Origin: Alphaproteobacteria bacterium
GTDB taxonomy: Bacteria > Pseudomonadota > Alphaproteobacteria > UBA8366 > JADFVY01
NCBI GenBank assembly: GCA_029881615.1
Contig: JAOUMF010000215.1
Coordinates: 1 to 5,024 of the forward strand
Direction: 5' to 3'
DNA: 5,024 nt
In this document: positions 1 to 5,024 of the stretch, piece by piece
Layout: every line of letters starts with the position of its first letter
Position numbering within the stretch: position 1 is the first letter of the stretch
The notes under the pieces: generated by a model
Databases searched by the model: none
What the model was told of the DNA's origin: nothing
The model's input: the letters and a program-made list of their open reading frames with translations, nothing else
Program-made: the position numbers and the translations under genes

Positions 1-693
1 CGCGACCTGCTTCTTCTCCTTCGCGAAGGGACTAAGGCCGAGCCATTCCTGCATCGATCCACAAAGCTCTCTGGGGCCGATCAGTTCAAGCTGACCATTC
101 CGGATTTCCTTACTCACCGTCGTGACGCCCATCCAGATGGAGGTCATCGTGCGCAGGTCGGTTTGAACGTATAGATCGACATCGAATCCCGGGTCGATGG
201 AACACATGTCCGCCTGTCCGTTTTCGATGACGAGCCAGTAATGGCGTTTCGCCGTCGGCAAGTCGGAATACCGGAATCGAACCGTGCATTTGTCACTCGA
301 CAACTGCGCGGGGTCGGCAAATCTACGCATATCCCACATCAGGAGATCGGGATCGAGATTATCCAGCGCAACGCGGGTTTCGACCCAGCGCTGCCCCCAA
401 AAGCCAATGTTCATGACGATCTGCTTCACATCCTCGCCCGACCGGGTCAAACGGTATTCGGTTGCGTCGCCGCCATTTCGCGAGATGCGCGCGATAACCC
501 CCGCGGTCTCAAGCTCTTTCAAACGCTTGGTAAGCAGGGTGGGCGACATGCGTGGAACACCCTTCCGCAATTCATTGAACCTTGTGCTGCCCGCGCAGAA
601 TTCCCGCAAAATCAGCATTGTCCATCGAGAACACAGAATTTCGGATGCCATCGCCACCGGGCAGAACTGCCCATACCCACCTGTTTGTCGCAT
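1..693 (-). CDS. HxlR-family winged-helix transcription regulator with C-terminal SCP2-like domain (3' end cut by window edge)
   Basis: Reading the minus strand from the ATG at 693-691 gives 231 uninterrupted codons to the window edge, so the C-terminus is missing, probably by only a few residues given the usual 220-240 aa of this subgroup. Residues about 11-100 form the HxlR DNA-binding domain. CPVAMASEIL, RWTMLILREF, the RFNELRKGVP..SPTLL helix-turn-helix region, KRLKELETAGVI and the wing with EYRLTRSG are all recognisable. Residues about 120-220 resemble the SCP2-like domain found at the C-terminus of many longer HxlR proteins (a presumed small-molecule pocket). The start is fixed by GGGGAGAG just upstream. 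Cys11 sits where redox-active N-terminal cysteines occur in the HxlR proteins YodB and HypR; Cys21 and Cys33 are also present. It is a cytoplasmic DNA-binding protein transcribed divergently from the FAD oxidoreductase, which is its likely target. Ligand and sign of regulation are unknown. Family assignment is firm; the SCP2-like domain and the redox role are inference. Confidence 0.9.
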   Translation of the reverse strand, partial: MRQTGGYGQFCPVAMASEILCSRWTMLILREFCAGSTRFNELRKGVPRMSPTLLTKRLKELETAGVIARISRNGGDATEYRLTRSGEDVKQIVMNIGFWGQRWVETRVALDNLDPDLLMWDMRRFADPAQLSSDKCTVRFRYSDLPTAKRHYWLVIENGQADMCSIDPGFDVDLYVQTDLRTMTSIWMGVTTVSKEIRNGQLELIGPRELCGSMQEWLGLSPFAKEKKQVA

Positions 694-698
694 TGATA

Positions 699-706
699 CT
701 CTCCCC
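699..706 (-). promoter_or_regulatory. Shine-Dalgarno site of the HxlR regulator
   Basis: On the minus strand GGGGAGAG ends five bases before the ATG at 693. It supports this start over the in-frame internal methionines at residues 15 and 26, which would delete conserved HxlR residues. Confidence 0.75.
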
Positions 707-825
707 AACTGTAGTTTCGGGGATACTGTAACAGACAACTGGGGATCGAAGGATAGTACAGATAGTGTAGTTGAACGAGTGCAGCCACCCCTCCACACTG
801 CTCTTCATAAAGAAAAACGGGACAT

Positions 826-864
826 AACCCGGATATCACTACTTGTCCGGCAGGGATCCGGGTT
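826..864. repeat. 9-bp perfect inverted repeat in the oxidoreductase leader (possible operator or leader hairpin)
   Basis: AACCCGGAT at 826-834 is exactly reverse-complementary to ATCCGGGTT at 856-864, with 21 bases between. The half-site centres are 30 bp apart, close to three helical turns. It lies 35 bases upstream of the ATG at 900 and just before the Shine-Dalgarno site. It could be an operator for a dimeric regulator, such as the divergent HxlR protein, or a hairpin in the mRNA leader. The repeat is read directly from the sequence; either function is inference. Confidence 0.45.
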
Positions 865-883
865 CAAGCTGTAAACCAAGAAC

Positions 884-893
884 AGAGGTGGAG
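884..893 (+). promoter_or_regulatory. Shine-Dalgarno site deciding the FAD oxidoreductase start
   Basis: AGAGGTGGAG contains GGAG six bases before the ATG at 900. This favours ATG 900 over the in-frame upstream TTG at 843, which has no comparable site and would add 19 residues of unrelated character. Confidence 0.75.
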
Positions 894-899
894 TTTGAA

Positions 900-2321
900 A
901 TGGTTGAGACGAATGTGAAAACACTTGATGGAAAATCCGTGGCGGTCGCCGAAGAGGATATCGCCGCCCTGTCCGCGGGCTTACGCGGCCAGGTCTGCCT
1001 GAATGGCGACGACGGATATGACGAGGCTCGCACAATCTGGAACGCGATGGTGGACAAGCGACCAGGAATGATCGTGCGCTGTGCGGGCGCCATGGATGTC
1101 GCACTCTCGGTGAAATTCGCCAGCGAAAGAAATCTTCTCGTCGCCGTGCGAAGCGGCGGGCACAACATTGCCGGCAACGCCGTTTGCGAGGGCGGGTTGA
1201 TGATCGACCTGTCGCGGATGACATCGGTACGGGTCGATCCGCGGAACAAGACCGCGCGCGTCGAGCCGGGGGCGACCCTCGGCGATGTCGACAAGGAATG
1301 CCAGGCCCACGCGCTCGCGGTACCGACCGGAATCAATTCGACGACCGGTATCGCGGGATTGACGCTTGGCGGCGGCTTCGGCTGGACCACGCGTAAATAC
1401 GGCATGACGATCGACAGCCTGCTCTCGGTCGATATGGTCACCGCCGACGGCGCGATGGTGCATGCCAGCGGGACGGAAAATCCGGATCTGTTCTGGGCGG
1501 TGCGCGGTGGCGGCGGCAATTTCGGTATCGTTACCTCGTTCGAATTCCAGGCCCATCCGGTTGGTCCGGAAGTTTTGTCGGGGTTAATCGTCCATCCGAT
1601 CGACCAGGCGCCGCAGCTGCTGAAGGAATACCGGCGGATCGTGGCCACAGCCCCCGATGAATTGACCTGTTGGGTGGTGATGCGCAAGGCACCCCCGCTG
1701 CCCTTCATTCCCGAAGAATGGCACGGCAAGGAAGTGCTGGTGTTCGCGCTTTGCTATATCGGCGACATGGCGGCGGGAGAGAAAGCAGCCGCTGAACTGC
1801 GTGCGCTCGGCAATCCAATCGCCGATGTGGTTTCACCCCATCCTTTCGCCGGCTGGCAGGCGGCTTTCGATCCCCTGTTGACCCCCGGCGCCCGGAACTA
1901 CTGGAAAAGCCACGATTTCAACGAATTGTCAGACGGCGCAATCGGGGAAATTCTCGATGCGCTGGCGAGGCTGCCATCGCCGGATTGCGAGGTCTTCATC
2001 GCCCAGATCGGCGGCAAGATGAGCCAGATCGCCGACAACGCGACAGCCTTTCCGACCCGCTCGGCGCATTTCGTCATGAATGTGCATACTCGCTGGCAAG
2101 AAACGTCGGATGACGCCGCCTGTATCCAATGGGCACGCGACCTGTTCGATGCGACCGCGCCACACGCCGCCGGTAGCGTCTATGTCAATTTCATGCCGGA
2201 CGACGAGGGTGGCCGCATTGCCGAAGCATATGGCGCCAACCACGCCCGTCTGGCCCAGGTGAAGGCCAAATACGATCCGGGCAACCTGTTCCGCCTTAAC
2301 CAGAATATTCTGCCCGCGTAA
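900..2321 (+). CDS. FAD-binding oxidoreductase, berberine-bridge-enzyme-like (PCMH-type FAD domain plus BBE C-terminal domain)
   Basis: This 473-aa flavoprotein has the usual length for bacterial BBE-like oxidases. Residues about 55-225 form the FAD_binding_4 (PCMH-type) domain. RSGGHN at 84-89 carries His88, the residue expected to hold FAD through an 8-alpha-histidyl bond. GGGFGW (157-162) and RGGGGNFGIVTSFEF (202-216) are flavin-binding signatures. The C-terminus has the BBE motif YDPGNLFRLNQNI (458-470). There is no cysteine between Cys134 and Cys257, where bicovalent members carry the second FAD-linking Cys about 60 residues after the His, so attachment is probably monocovalent, as in 6-hydroxy-D-nicotine oxidase. 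There is no signal peptide or membrane segment, so it is probably cytoplasmic. Such enzymes oxidise C-H, C-N or alcohol groups of diverse substrates, often with O2 as acceptor; the substrate here cannot be inferred. It is divergent from the HxlR regulator that likely controls it, and the hairpin at 2347-2385 follows its stop. Family is firm; specific function unknown. Confidence 0.93.
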   Translation: MVETNVKTLDGKSVAVAEEDIAALSAGLRGQVCLNGDDGYDEARTIWNAMVDKRPGMIVRCAGAMDVALSVKFASERNLLVAVRSGGHNIAGNAVCEGGLMIDLSRMTSVRVDPRNKTARVEPGATLGDVDKECQAHALAVPTGINSTTGIAGLTLGGGFGWTTRKYGMTIDSLLSVDMVTADGAMVHASGTENPDLFWAVRGGGGNFGIVTSFEFQAHPVGPEVLSGLIVHPIDQAPQLLKEYRRIVATAPDELTCWVVMRKAPPLPFIPEEWHGKEVLVFALCYIGDMAAGEKAAAELRALGNPIADVVSPHPFAGWQAAFDPLLTPGARNYWKSHDFNELSDGAIGEILDALARLPSPDCEVFIAQIGGKMSQIADNATAFPTRSAHFVMNVHTRWQETSDDAACIQWARDLFDATAPHAAGSVYVNFMPDDEGGRIAEAYGANHARLAQVKAKYDPGNLFRLNQNILPA

Positions 2322-2346
2322 CGCACGAATTTTCAAAGAAGTTATT

Positions 2347-2385
2347 GGTCCGGCGGCTTTGAGTCTTTCTCAATGCCGCCGGATC
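2347..2385 (+). terminator. Two-tier hairpin after the FAD oxidoreductase gene; likely 3' end or terminator without U-tract
   Basis: TCCGGCGGC (2349-2357) pairs perfectly with GCCGCCGGA (2375-2383), extended outward by one G-U and one G-C pair. After a T/T mismatch, TTGAG (2359-2363) pairs with CTCAA (2369-2373), closing a TCTTT loop. It begins 25 bases after the TAA at 2319-2321, the right place for a transcript end. It is not a textbook intrinsic terminator because no T-run follows; the next short T-run is at about 2412. It may instead stabilise the 3' end or act with Rho. Confidence 0.55.
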
Positions 2386-2425
2386 GCGTTCAGGCAGTCC
2401 TTCCCGCTGACTTTTCCCCCGCGCT

Positions 2426-2439
2426 ACCGGCGCGCCGGT
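2426..2439. repeat. 14-bp perfect palindrome ACCGGCGCGCCGGT
   Basis: The sequence is its own reverse complement with no central gap. Its last base is the first base of the FNR/FixK-like box. It could be an operator for a dimeric regulator, or one arm of a short hairpin in read-through RNA. No T-run follows on either strand, so it is unlikely to be an intrinsic terminator. Part of its symmetry may simply reflect high GC content. Confidence 0.4.
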
Positions 2440-2452
2440 TGAGCCAGATCAA
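2439..2452 (+). promoter_or_regulatory. Candidate FNR/FixK (Crp-family) box upstream of the 2-oxoacid:ferredoxin oxidoreductase operon
   Basis: TTGAGCCAGATCAA matches the TTGA-N6-TCAA core perfectly and nine of ten defined bases of the FNR consensus TTGAT-N4-ATCAA. FNR and FixK proteins use such sites to activate genes at low oxygen. Its centre is about 192 bp before the GTG of the gamma gene. If it acts from the class II position near -41.5, transcription would start near 2487. Only weak -10-like sequences are present there (TATGTT at 2479-2484, or TAGGTA at 2475-2480 with an upstream TG), so the promoter itself is uncertain. The biological fit is good, because the downstream enzyme family is usually oxygen-sensitive. 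Confidence 0.5.
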
Positions 2453-2623
2453 GATATCCGCCGGACGGGCGTGATAGGTATGTTTCTGGCACCGGGTTCA
2501 TCGGGCCGGCGGGTCAAATAAGAACGAATTTTGCCGCATTCGAAATATTGCGGAATTTTCATCAGGTCTCCCGCTATCGGGTTCGTTTCCCCGGCGCCAT
2601 TCGATTGACACCACCATAATGGC

Positions 2624-2629
2624 GGGAGG
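2624..2629 (+). promoter_or_regulatory. Shine-Dalgarno site for the GTG-initiated gamma subunit
   Basis: GGGAGG lies eight bases before the GTG at 2638. It decides this start: the conserved N-terminal motif RIHGRGGQG begins at residue 5 from this GTG. The ATG at 2619 is out of frame. Confidence 0.75.
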
Positions 2630-2637
2630 CGGTATCG

Positions 2638-3198
2638 GTGTTTCAGGTTCGCATACATGGGCGGGGTGGGCAGGGCGTCGTTTCGGCGGCCGAGATGTTG
2701 TCCGTCGCCGCTTTCCAGGAAGGCGATTACGCGCAGGCCTTTCCCAGTTTCGGGTCGGAACGGATGGGCGCGCCGGTGATCGCGTTCTGCCGCCTCGACG
2801 ACAAGGAAATCCGGCTGCGCGAGCCGGTCATGACACCCGACGCCTTGATCGTTCAGGATCCCACATTGCTGCATCAGGTGGATTTGTTTCGCGGACTCGA
2901 CACCCGCGGCTATCTGCTGATCAATTCGCGCAACAGCTATCAGGATCTGGGGCTTGGCGATTTCGTCAAACAGTTCCCGCCGCATCATCTCTGCACGGTC
3001 GCGGCCACCGAATGGGCGCTGGAATTCGTCGGCCGGCCGGTTCCCAACGCCGCCCTTCTGGGGGCCTTCGCCGCGATAACGCGGCGGGTGAAGCTGGAAT
3101 CGGTTCTGGCCGCCATCCGCGAGAAATTCCCCGGTGAAATCGGCGAGAAAAACGCCAAGGCGGCCGCCAAGGCCTATGACACGATCAGAACCAATTAG
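2638..3198 (+). CDS. porG: 2-oxoacid:ferredoxin oxidoreductase (probably pyruvate synthase) gamma subunit
   Basis: This 186-aa protein is full length for the gamma subunit of heteromeric pyruvate:ferredoxin oxidoreductases, equivalent to domain III of the fused single-chain enzyme. RIHGRGGQGVVSAAEML (5-21) is the family signature. FPSFGSERMGAPV (35-47), REPVMTPDALIVQDPTLL (61-78) and the C-terminal PNAALLGAFA region (137-146) are also typical. It is soluble and cytoplasmic and carries no cofactor motif of its own. It is the first gene of a gamma-alpha-beta operon; its TAG is followed after 14 nt by the alpha ATG. The start codon is GTG, supported by GGGAGG. The FNR/FixK-like box upstream suggests low-oxygen control. 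Phenylglyoxylate and 2-ketoisovalerate enzymes share this subunit type, so the substrate is inferred, not proven. The family call is very secure. Confidence 0.93.
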   Translation: MFQVRIHGRGGQGVVSAAEMLSVAAFQEGDYAQAFPSFGSERMGAPVIAFCRLDDKEIRLREPVMTPDALIVQDPTLLHQVDLFRGLDTRGYLLINSRNSYQDLGLGDFVKQFPPHHLCTVAATEWALEFVGRPVPNAALLGAFAAITRRVKLESVLAAIREKFPGEIGEKNAKAAAKAYDTIRTN

Positions 3199-3212
3199 GC
3201 GGGAGACTGGCA

Positions 3213-4466
3213 ATGCTTAAGCAAATCGAAGGTTCACAGGCCGTTGCCGAGGCAATCGCGCTGTGCCGCCCGGAAGTGATCTGCGCCTATCCGATCACGC
3301 CGCAGACCCATATCGTGGAAAAGCTGAGCGAGCTGGTCCGGCTGGGCGAGATCGGGAACTGCCAATATGTCAACGTGGAGTCCGAATTCGCCGCGCTGAG
3401 CGTGGCCATCGGCGCCTCGGCGGCGGGCGCCCGCGCCTATACCGCCACCAGCAGCCAGGGCCTGCTGTTCATGACCGAGGCGGTCTACAACGCGGCCGGG
3501 CTGGGCCTGCCCATCGTCATGACTATCGGCAACCGGGCGATCGGCGCGCCGATCAACATCTGGAACGACCATTCCGACAGCATGGCGCTGCGCGACGCGG
3601 GCTGGATCCAGCTGCACGCCGAAACCAACCAGGACGCGGTCGATCTGCATATCCAGGCCTTCCGCCTTGCCGAGCAGCTGAACGTGCCGGTGATGGTCTG
3701 CGAGGACGGTTTCATCCTGACCCATGCCTATGAGCGGGTCGATATCCCCACGCTCGAACAGGTTCAAGCCTATCTGCCGCCGTTCGAGCCGGTGCAGGTG
3801 CTCGACCCGGCGGACCCGGTTACCATCGGCGCCATGGTGGGGCCCGAGGCATTCACCGAGGTCCGTTATCTGGCCCATCACAAACATCTGCAGGCGGTCG
3901 AGGTGATCCCGCAGCTCGCATCGGAATTCGCCGAGATATTCGGGCGCGACAGCGGCGGGTTGATCCAGTCCTACCGCGCCGAGGATGCCGACACGATTAT
4001 CGTGGCGCTGGGCTCTGTCGTCGGAACGATCAAGGACGTGGTCGATGAAATGCGGGACGACGGCGTATCCGTCGGCGCGGTCAAGATCATCTCGTTCCGG
4101 CCGTTCCCCATGCTGGCCTTGCGCGCCGCGCTGGAAAACGCAAAACGCGTGATCGTCGTCGAAAAGGCCTTCGCCGACGGGCTGGGCGGGATCGTGGTCG
4201 GCGGCGTGCGAATGGCGCTGCGCGGCCTGACCACCCCGATCTACACGATCATCGCTGGGCTGGGCGGTCGCCCCATCACCAAGGAATCGCTTCATCGCGC
4301 CTTCGGTCAATCCGTGGCCGACGAGATCGACGACCCGCATTTCCTCGATCTCGACTGGACGGTCATCGACCACGAACTGGCGCGAGCCAAGGAAAAACGC
4401 CGCTCTGGCCCGATCGCCGAGAATATTCTCCGCGAGTTGGGCCTGGTCGGCGGAAAACCGGTTTAG
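3213..4466 (+). CDS. porA: 2-oxoacid:ferredoxin oxidoreductase (probably pyruvate synthase) alpha subunit
   Basis: This 417-aa subunit supplies the pyrimidine-binding half of the thiamine pyrophosphate site. Residues about 14-240 are the POR_N domain: YPITPQT (26-32, substrate-contacting Thr region), VESEFAA (55-61, with the glutamate expected to activate TPP), TATSSQGLLFMTEA (77-90) and GNRAIGAPINIWNDHSDSM (106-124). Arg108 probably corresponds to the carboxylate-binding Arg114 of Desulfovibrio africanus enzyme. Residues about 255-350 are the second core domain, with EDADTIIVALGSVVGT and the FRPFP motif (295-299). The start is supported by GGGAG seven bases upstream. It pairs with beta to form the active site for pyruvate + CoA to acetyl-CoA + CO2 + reduced ferredoxin. 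It follows gamma by 14 nt and precedes beta by 15 nt, so it is cotranscribed. Pyruvate is the likeliest substrate; phenylglyoxylate or another 2-oxoacid remains possible. Confidence 0.94.
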   Translation: MLKQIEGSQAVAEAIALCRPEVICAYPITPQTHIVEKLSELVRLGEIGNCQYVNVESEFAALSVAIGASAAGARAYTATSSQGLLFMTEAVYNAAGLGLPIVMTIGNRAIGAPINIWNDHSDSMALRDAGWIQLHAETNQDAVDLHIQAFRLAEQLNVPVMVCEDGFILTHAYERVDIPTLEQVQAYLPPFEPVQVLDPADPVTIGAMVGPEAFTEVRYLAHHKHLQAVEVIPQLASEFAEIFGRDSGGLIQSYRAEDADTIIVALGSVVGTIKDVVDEMRDDGVSVGAVKIISFRPFPMLALRAALENAKRVIVVEKAFADGLGGIVVGGVRMALRGLTTPIYTIIAGLGGRPITKESLHRAFGQSVADEIDDPHFLDLDWTVIDHELARAKEKRRSGPIAENILRELGLVGGKPV

Positions 4467-4481
4467 GGAGAGGGAATTCCA

Positions 4482-5024
4482 ATGACACAACGCGTCAAAT
4501 TCTATCAGACCGGAACCCTTACCGTCGGCAACCGCCTGCTCGACGAGGAAAACCGGACCGTCCAGTCAACACCCGAGCGCAATAACTCGCTGACCTCCGG
4601 CCACCGGGCCTGCCAGGGCTGCGGCGAGGCGCTGGGCGCGCGCTATGTGGTCGACGTGGCGATGCGCGAGGCCGGCGACCAGCTGATCGCCGTAAACGCC
4701 ACGGGTTGCCTGGAGGTGTTCTCGACACCCTATCCGGAATCGTCCTGGCGGCTGCCCTGGATACATTCACTGTTCGGCAACGCGCCCGCCGTGGCCACCG
4801 GCGTCGCGGCCGCCATGCGCGCCAAGGGTCGCGAAAACACAAGGGTTCTGGCCCAGGGCGGCGACGGCGGCACGGTCGATATCGGCTTCGGCTGCCTCTC
4901 GGGCATGTTCGAACGCAACGACGACGTGCTCTATGTCTGCTACGACAACGAAGCCTATATGAACACCGGCGTTCAGCGTTCGGGCCGCACCCCGCCGGCG
5001 GCGCGAACCGCGACGACACCGGCC
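4482..5024 (+). CDS. porB: 2-oxoacid:ferredoxin oxidoreductase (probably pyruvate synthase) beta subunit (3' end beyond window)
   Basis: The ATG at 4482 opens a reading frame of 181 codons that runs off the right edge, so the C-terminal part is absent. A leader of about 40 residues ([17 protein letters not shown]...) precedes [16 protein letters not shown]. Cys44, Cys47 and Cys76 (in TGCLEV) match three of the four ligands of the [4Fe-4S] cluster near the active site in this family; the fourth lies in the missing part. The TPP pyrophosphate/Mg motif is GDGGTVDIG (127-135), followed by [15 protein letters not shown] (154-168). The Shine-Dalgarno GGGAGAGGG ends seven bases before the ATG. It is the third gene of the operon, 15 nt after alpha. 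It holds the pyrophosphate half of TPP and passes electrons from the hydroxyethyl-TPP intermediate to ferredoxin. The motif set fits pyruvate enzymes; exact substrate is inferred. Confidence 0.94.
   Translation, partial: MTQRVKFYQTGTLTVGNRLLDEENRTVQSTPERNNSLTSGHRACQGCGEALGARYVVDVAMREAGDQLIAVNATGCLEVFSTPYPESSWRLPWIHSLFGNAPAVATGVAAAMRAKGRENTRVLAQGGDGGTVDIGFGCLSGMFERNDDVLYVCYDNEAYMNTGVQRSGRTPPAARTATTPA

Larger units (their letters stand above)
694..899. promoter_or_regulatory. Divergent intergenic control region between the HxlR regulator and the FAD oxidoreductase
   Basis: This stretch separates two divergent genes and must contain both promoters. It is visibly more AT-rich than the flanking genes. 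GATACT occurs at 695-700 and 722-727, and GATAGT at 752-757 and 761-766. CAACTG occurs at 706-711 and 736-741, 30 bp apart, about three helical turns. AACTGTAGTT (707-716) is an AACT/AGTT inverted repeat, and TGTAGTT recurs at 766-772. CTGTAACAG (726-734) is a small palindrome. HxlR proteins bind as dimers to short inverted repeats, so one or more of these may be the operator. I could not identify a convincing -35/-10 pair on either strand; TTGAAC at 771-776 is the best -35-like hexamer but has only a poor -10 partner. No ORF here looks real. Confidence 0.5.
2322..2637. other. 316-bp intergenic region without a gene, carrying control signals for both units
   Basis: I find no convincing coding sequence or RNA gene on either strand. 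From left to right it holds the hairpin at 2347-2385, the palindrome at 2426-2439, the FNR/FixK-like box at 2439-2452, and an AT-rich patch at about 2515-2560 with the direct repeat GAATTTT (2526-2532 and 2553-2559, 27 bp apart). CCGCCGGA occurs twice (2376-2383 and 2458-2465). A small palindrome CCATAATGG (2614-2622) lies just before the ribosome site of the next gene. The promoter of the 2-oxoacid oxidoreductase operon should be in the right half. Confidence 0.6.

Noticed and set aside
241..874. Plus-strand open frames of 151 and 196 codons (241-696 and 284-874)
   Set aside because: They lie antisense to the HxlR gene, show no recognisable domain, and have compositions typical of shadow frames.
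843..899. Upstream TTG start at 843 extending the FAD oxidoreductase by 19 residues
   Set aside because: The added residues do not look like the family N-terminus and would overlap the inverted repeat, and the ATG at 900 has a much better Shine-Dalgarno site.
839..1729. Minus-strand open frame of 296 codons opposite the FAD gene
   Set aside because: It is rich in Ser, Pro, Arg and Thr with no family motif and lies fully antisense to a well-supported flavoprotein gene.
2487..2501. TGGCAC at 2487-2492 as a sigma-54 -24 element
   Set aside because: The -12 element should contain GC in a TTGC-like context at the right spacing, and the bases there read TCAT or TTCA.
2534..2553. CCGCA/TGCGG short inverted repeat around TTCGAA in the AT-rich patch
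   Set aside because: The arms are only five bases with a ten-base loop, too weak to call an operator or hairpin by itself.
2605..2620. TTGACA (2605-2610) and CATAAT (2615-2620) as a sigma-70 promoter
   Set aside because: The hexamers are individually good, but the spacer is only four bases, far from the required 16-18.
2449..3213. Minus-strand open frame of 254 codons opposite the gamma subunit
   Set aside because: It mirrors the codon bias of the gamma gene and has no motif; its intergenic part contains the likely control signals of the operon.
3234..4490. Minus-strand open frame of 418 codons spanning the alpha gene
   Set aside because: Long antisense frames are common opposite GC-rich genes; the translation is His-, Asp- and Arg-rich and resembles no protein family.

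Overview
The window looks like chromosomal DNA of a GC-rich proteobacterium. An alphaproteobacterium is my best guess, from the protein character, strong Shine-Dalgarno sites and a Crp/FNR/FixK-type motif, but no rRNA or tRNA is present to confirm it. There are five protein genes in two units and no RNA gene, mobile element or CRISPR array.

Unit 1 (about 1-2321) is a divergent pair. A minus-strand HxlR-family transcription regulator (1-693, cut by the left edge) faces a plus-strand FAD-linked oxidoreductase of the berberine-bridge-enzyme-like family (900-2321). The 206-bp region between them is visibly more AT-rich than the genes. It holds repeated GATACT/GATAGT elements, two AACT/AGTT-type half-site arrangements and a 9-bp perfect inverted repeat in the oxidoreductase leader. 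The layout suggests that the regulator controls the oxidoreductase, but the substrate and inducer cannot be read from the sequence.

The 316-bp gap 2322-2637 has no supportable gene but is rich in signals. It holds a long two-tier hairpin just after the oxidoreductase stop, without a U-tract. A 14-bp perfect palindrome overlaps by one base an excellent FNR/FixK-like box (TTGA-N6-TCAA) at 2439-2452. An AT-rich patch follows.

Unit 2 (2638 to the right edge) is a tight operon for a heteromeric 2-oxoacid:ferredoxin oxidoreductase, most likely pyruvate:ferredoxin oxidoreductase, in the order gamma (2638-3198), alpha (3213-4466), beta (4482 to beyond 5024). Gaps between genes are 14-15 nt, each with its own Shine-Dalgarno site. 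Together the subunits would interconvert pyruvate + CoA and acetyl-CoA + CO2 with reduction of ferredoxin, using thiamine pyrophosphate (TPP) and an iron-sulfur cluster. No ferredoxin-like delta subunit gene lies between gamma and beta. The FNR/FixK-like box upstream fits induction of an oxygen-sensitive enzyme under low oxygen.

Most of the window is ordinary metabolism. I see no clear new system; the items most worth a second look are the regulatory DNA of the two units and the missing delta subunit.
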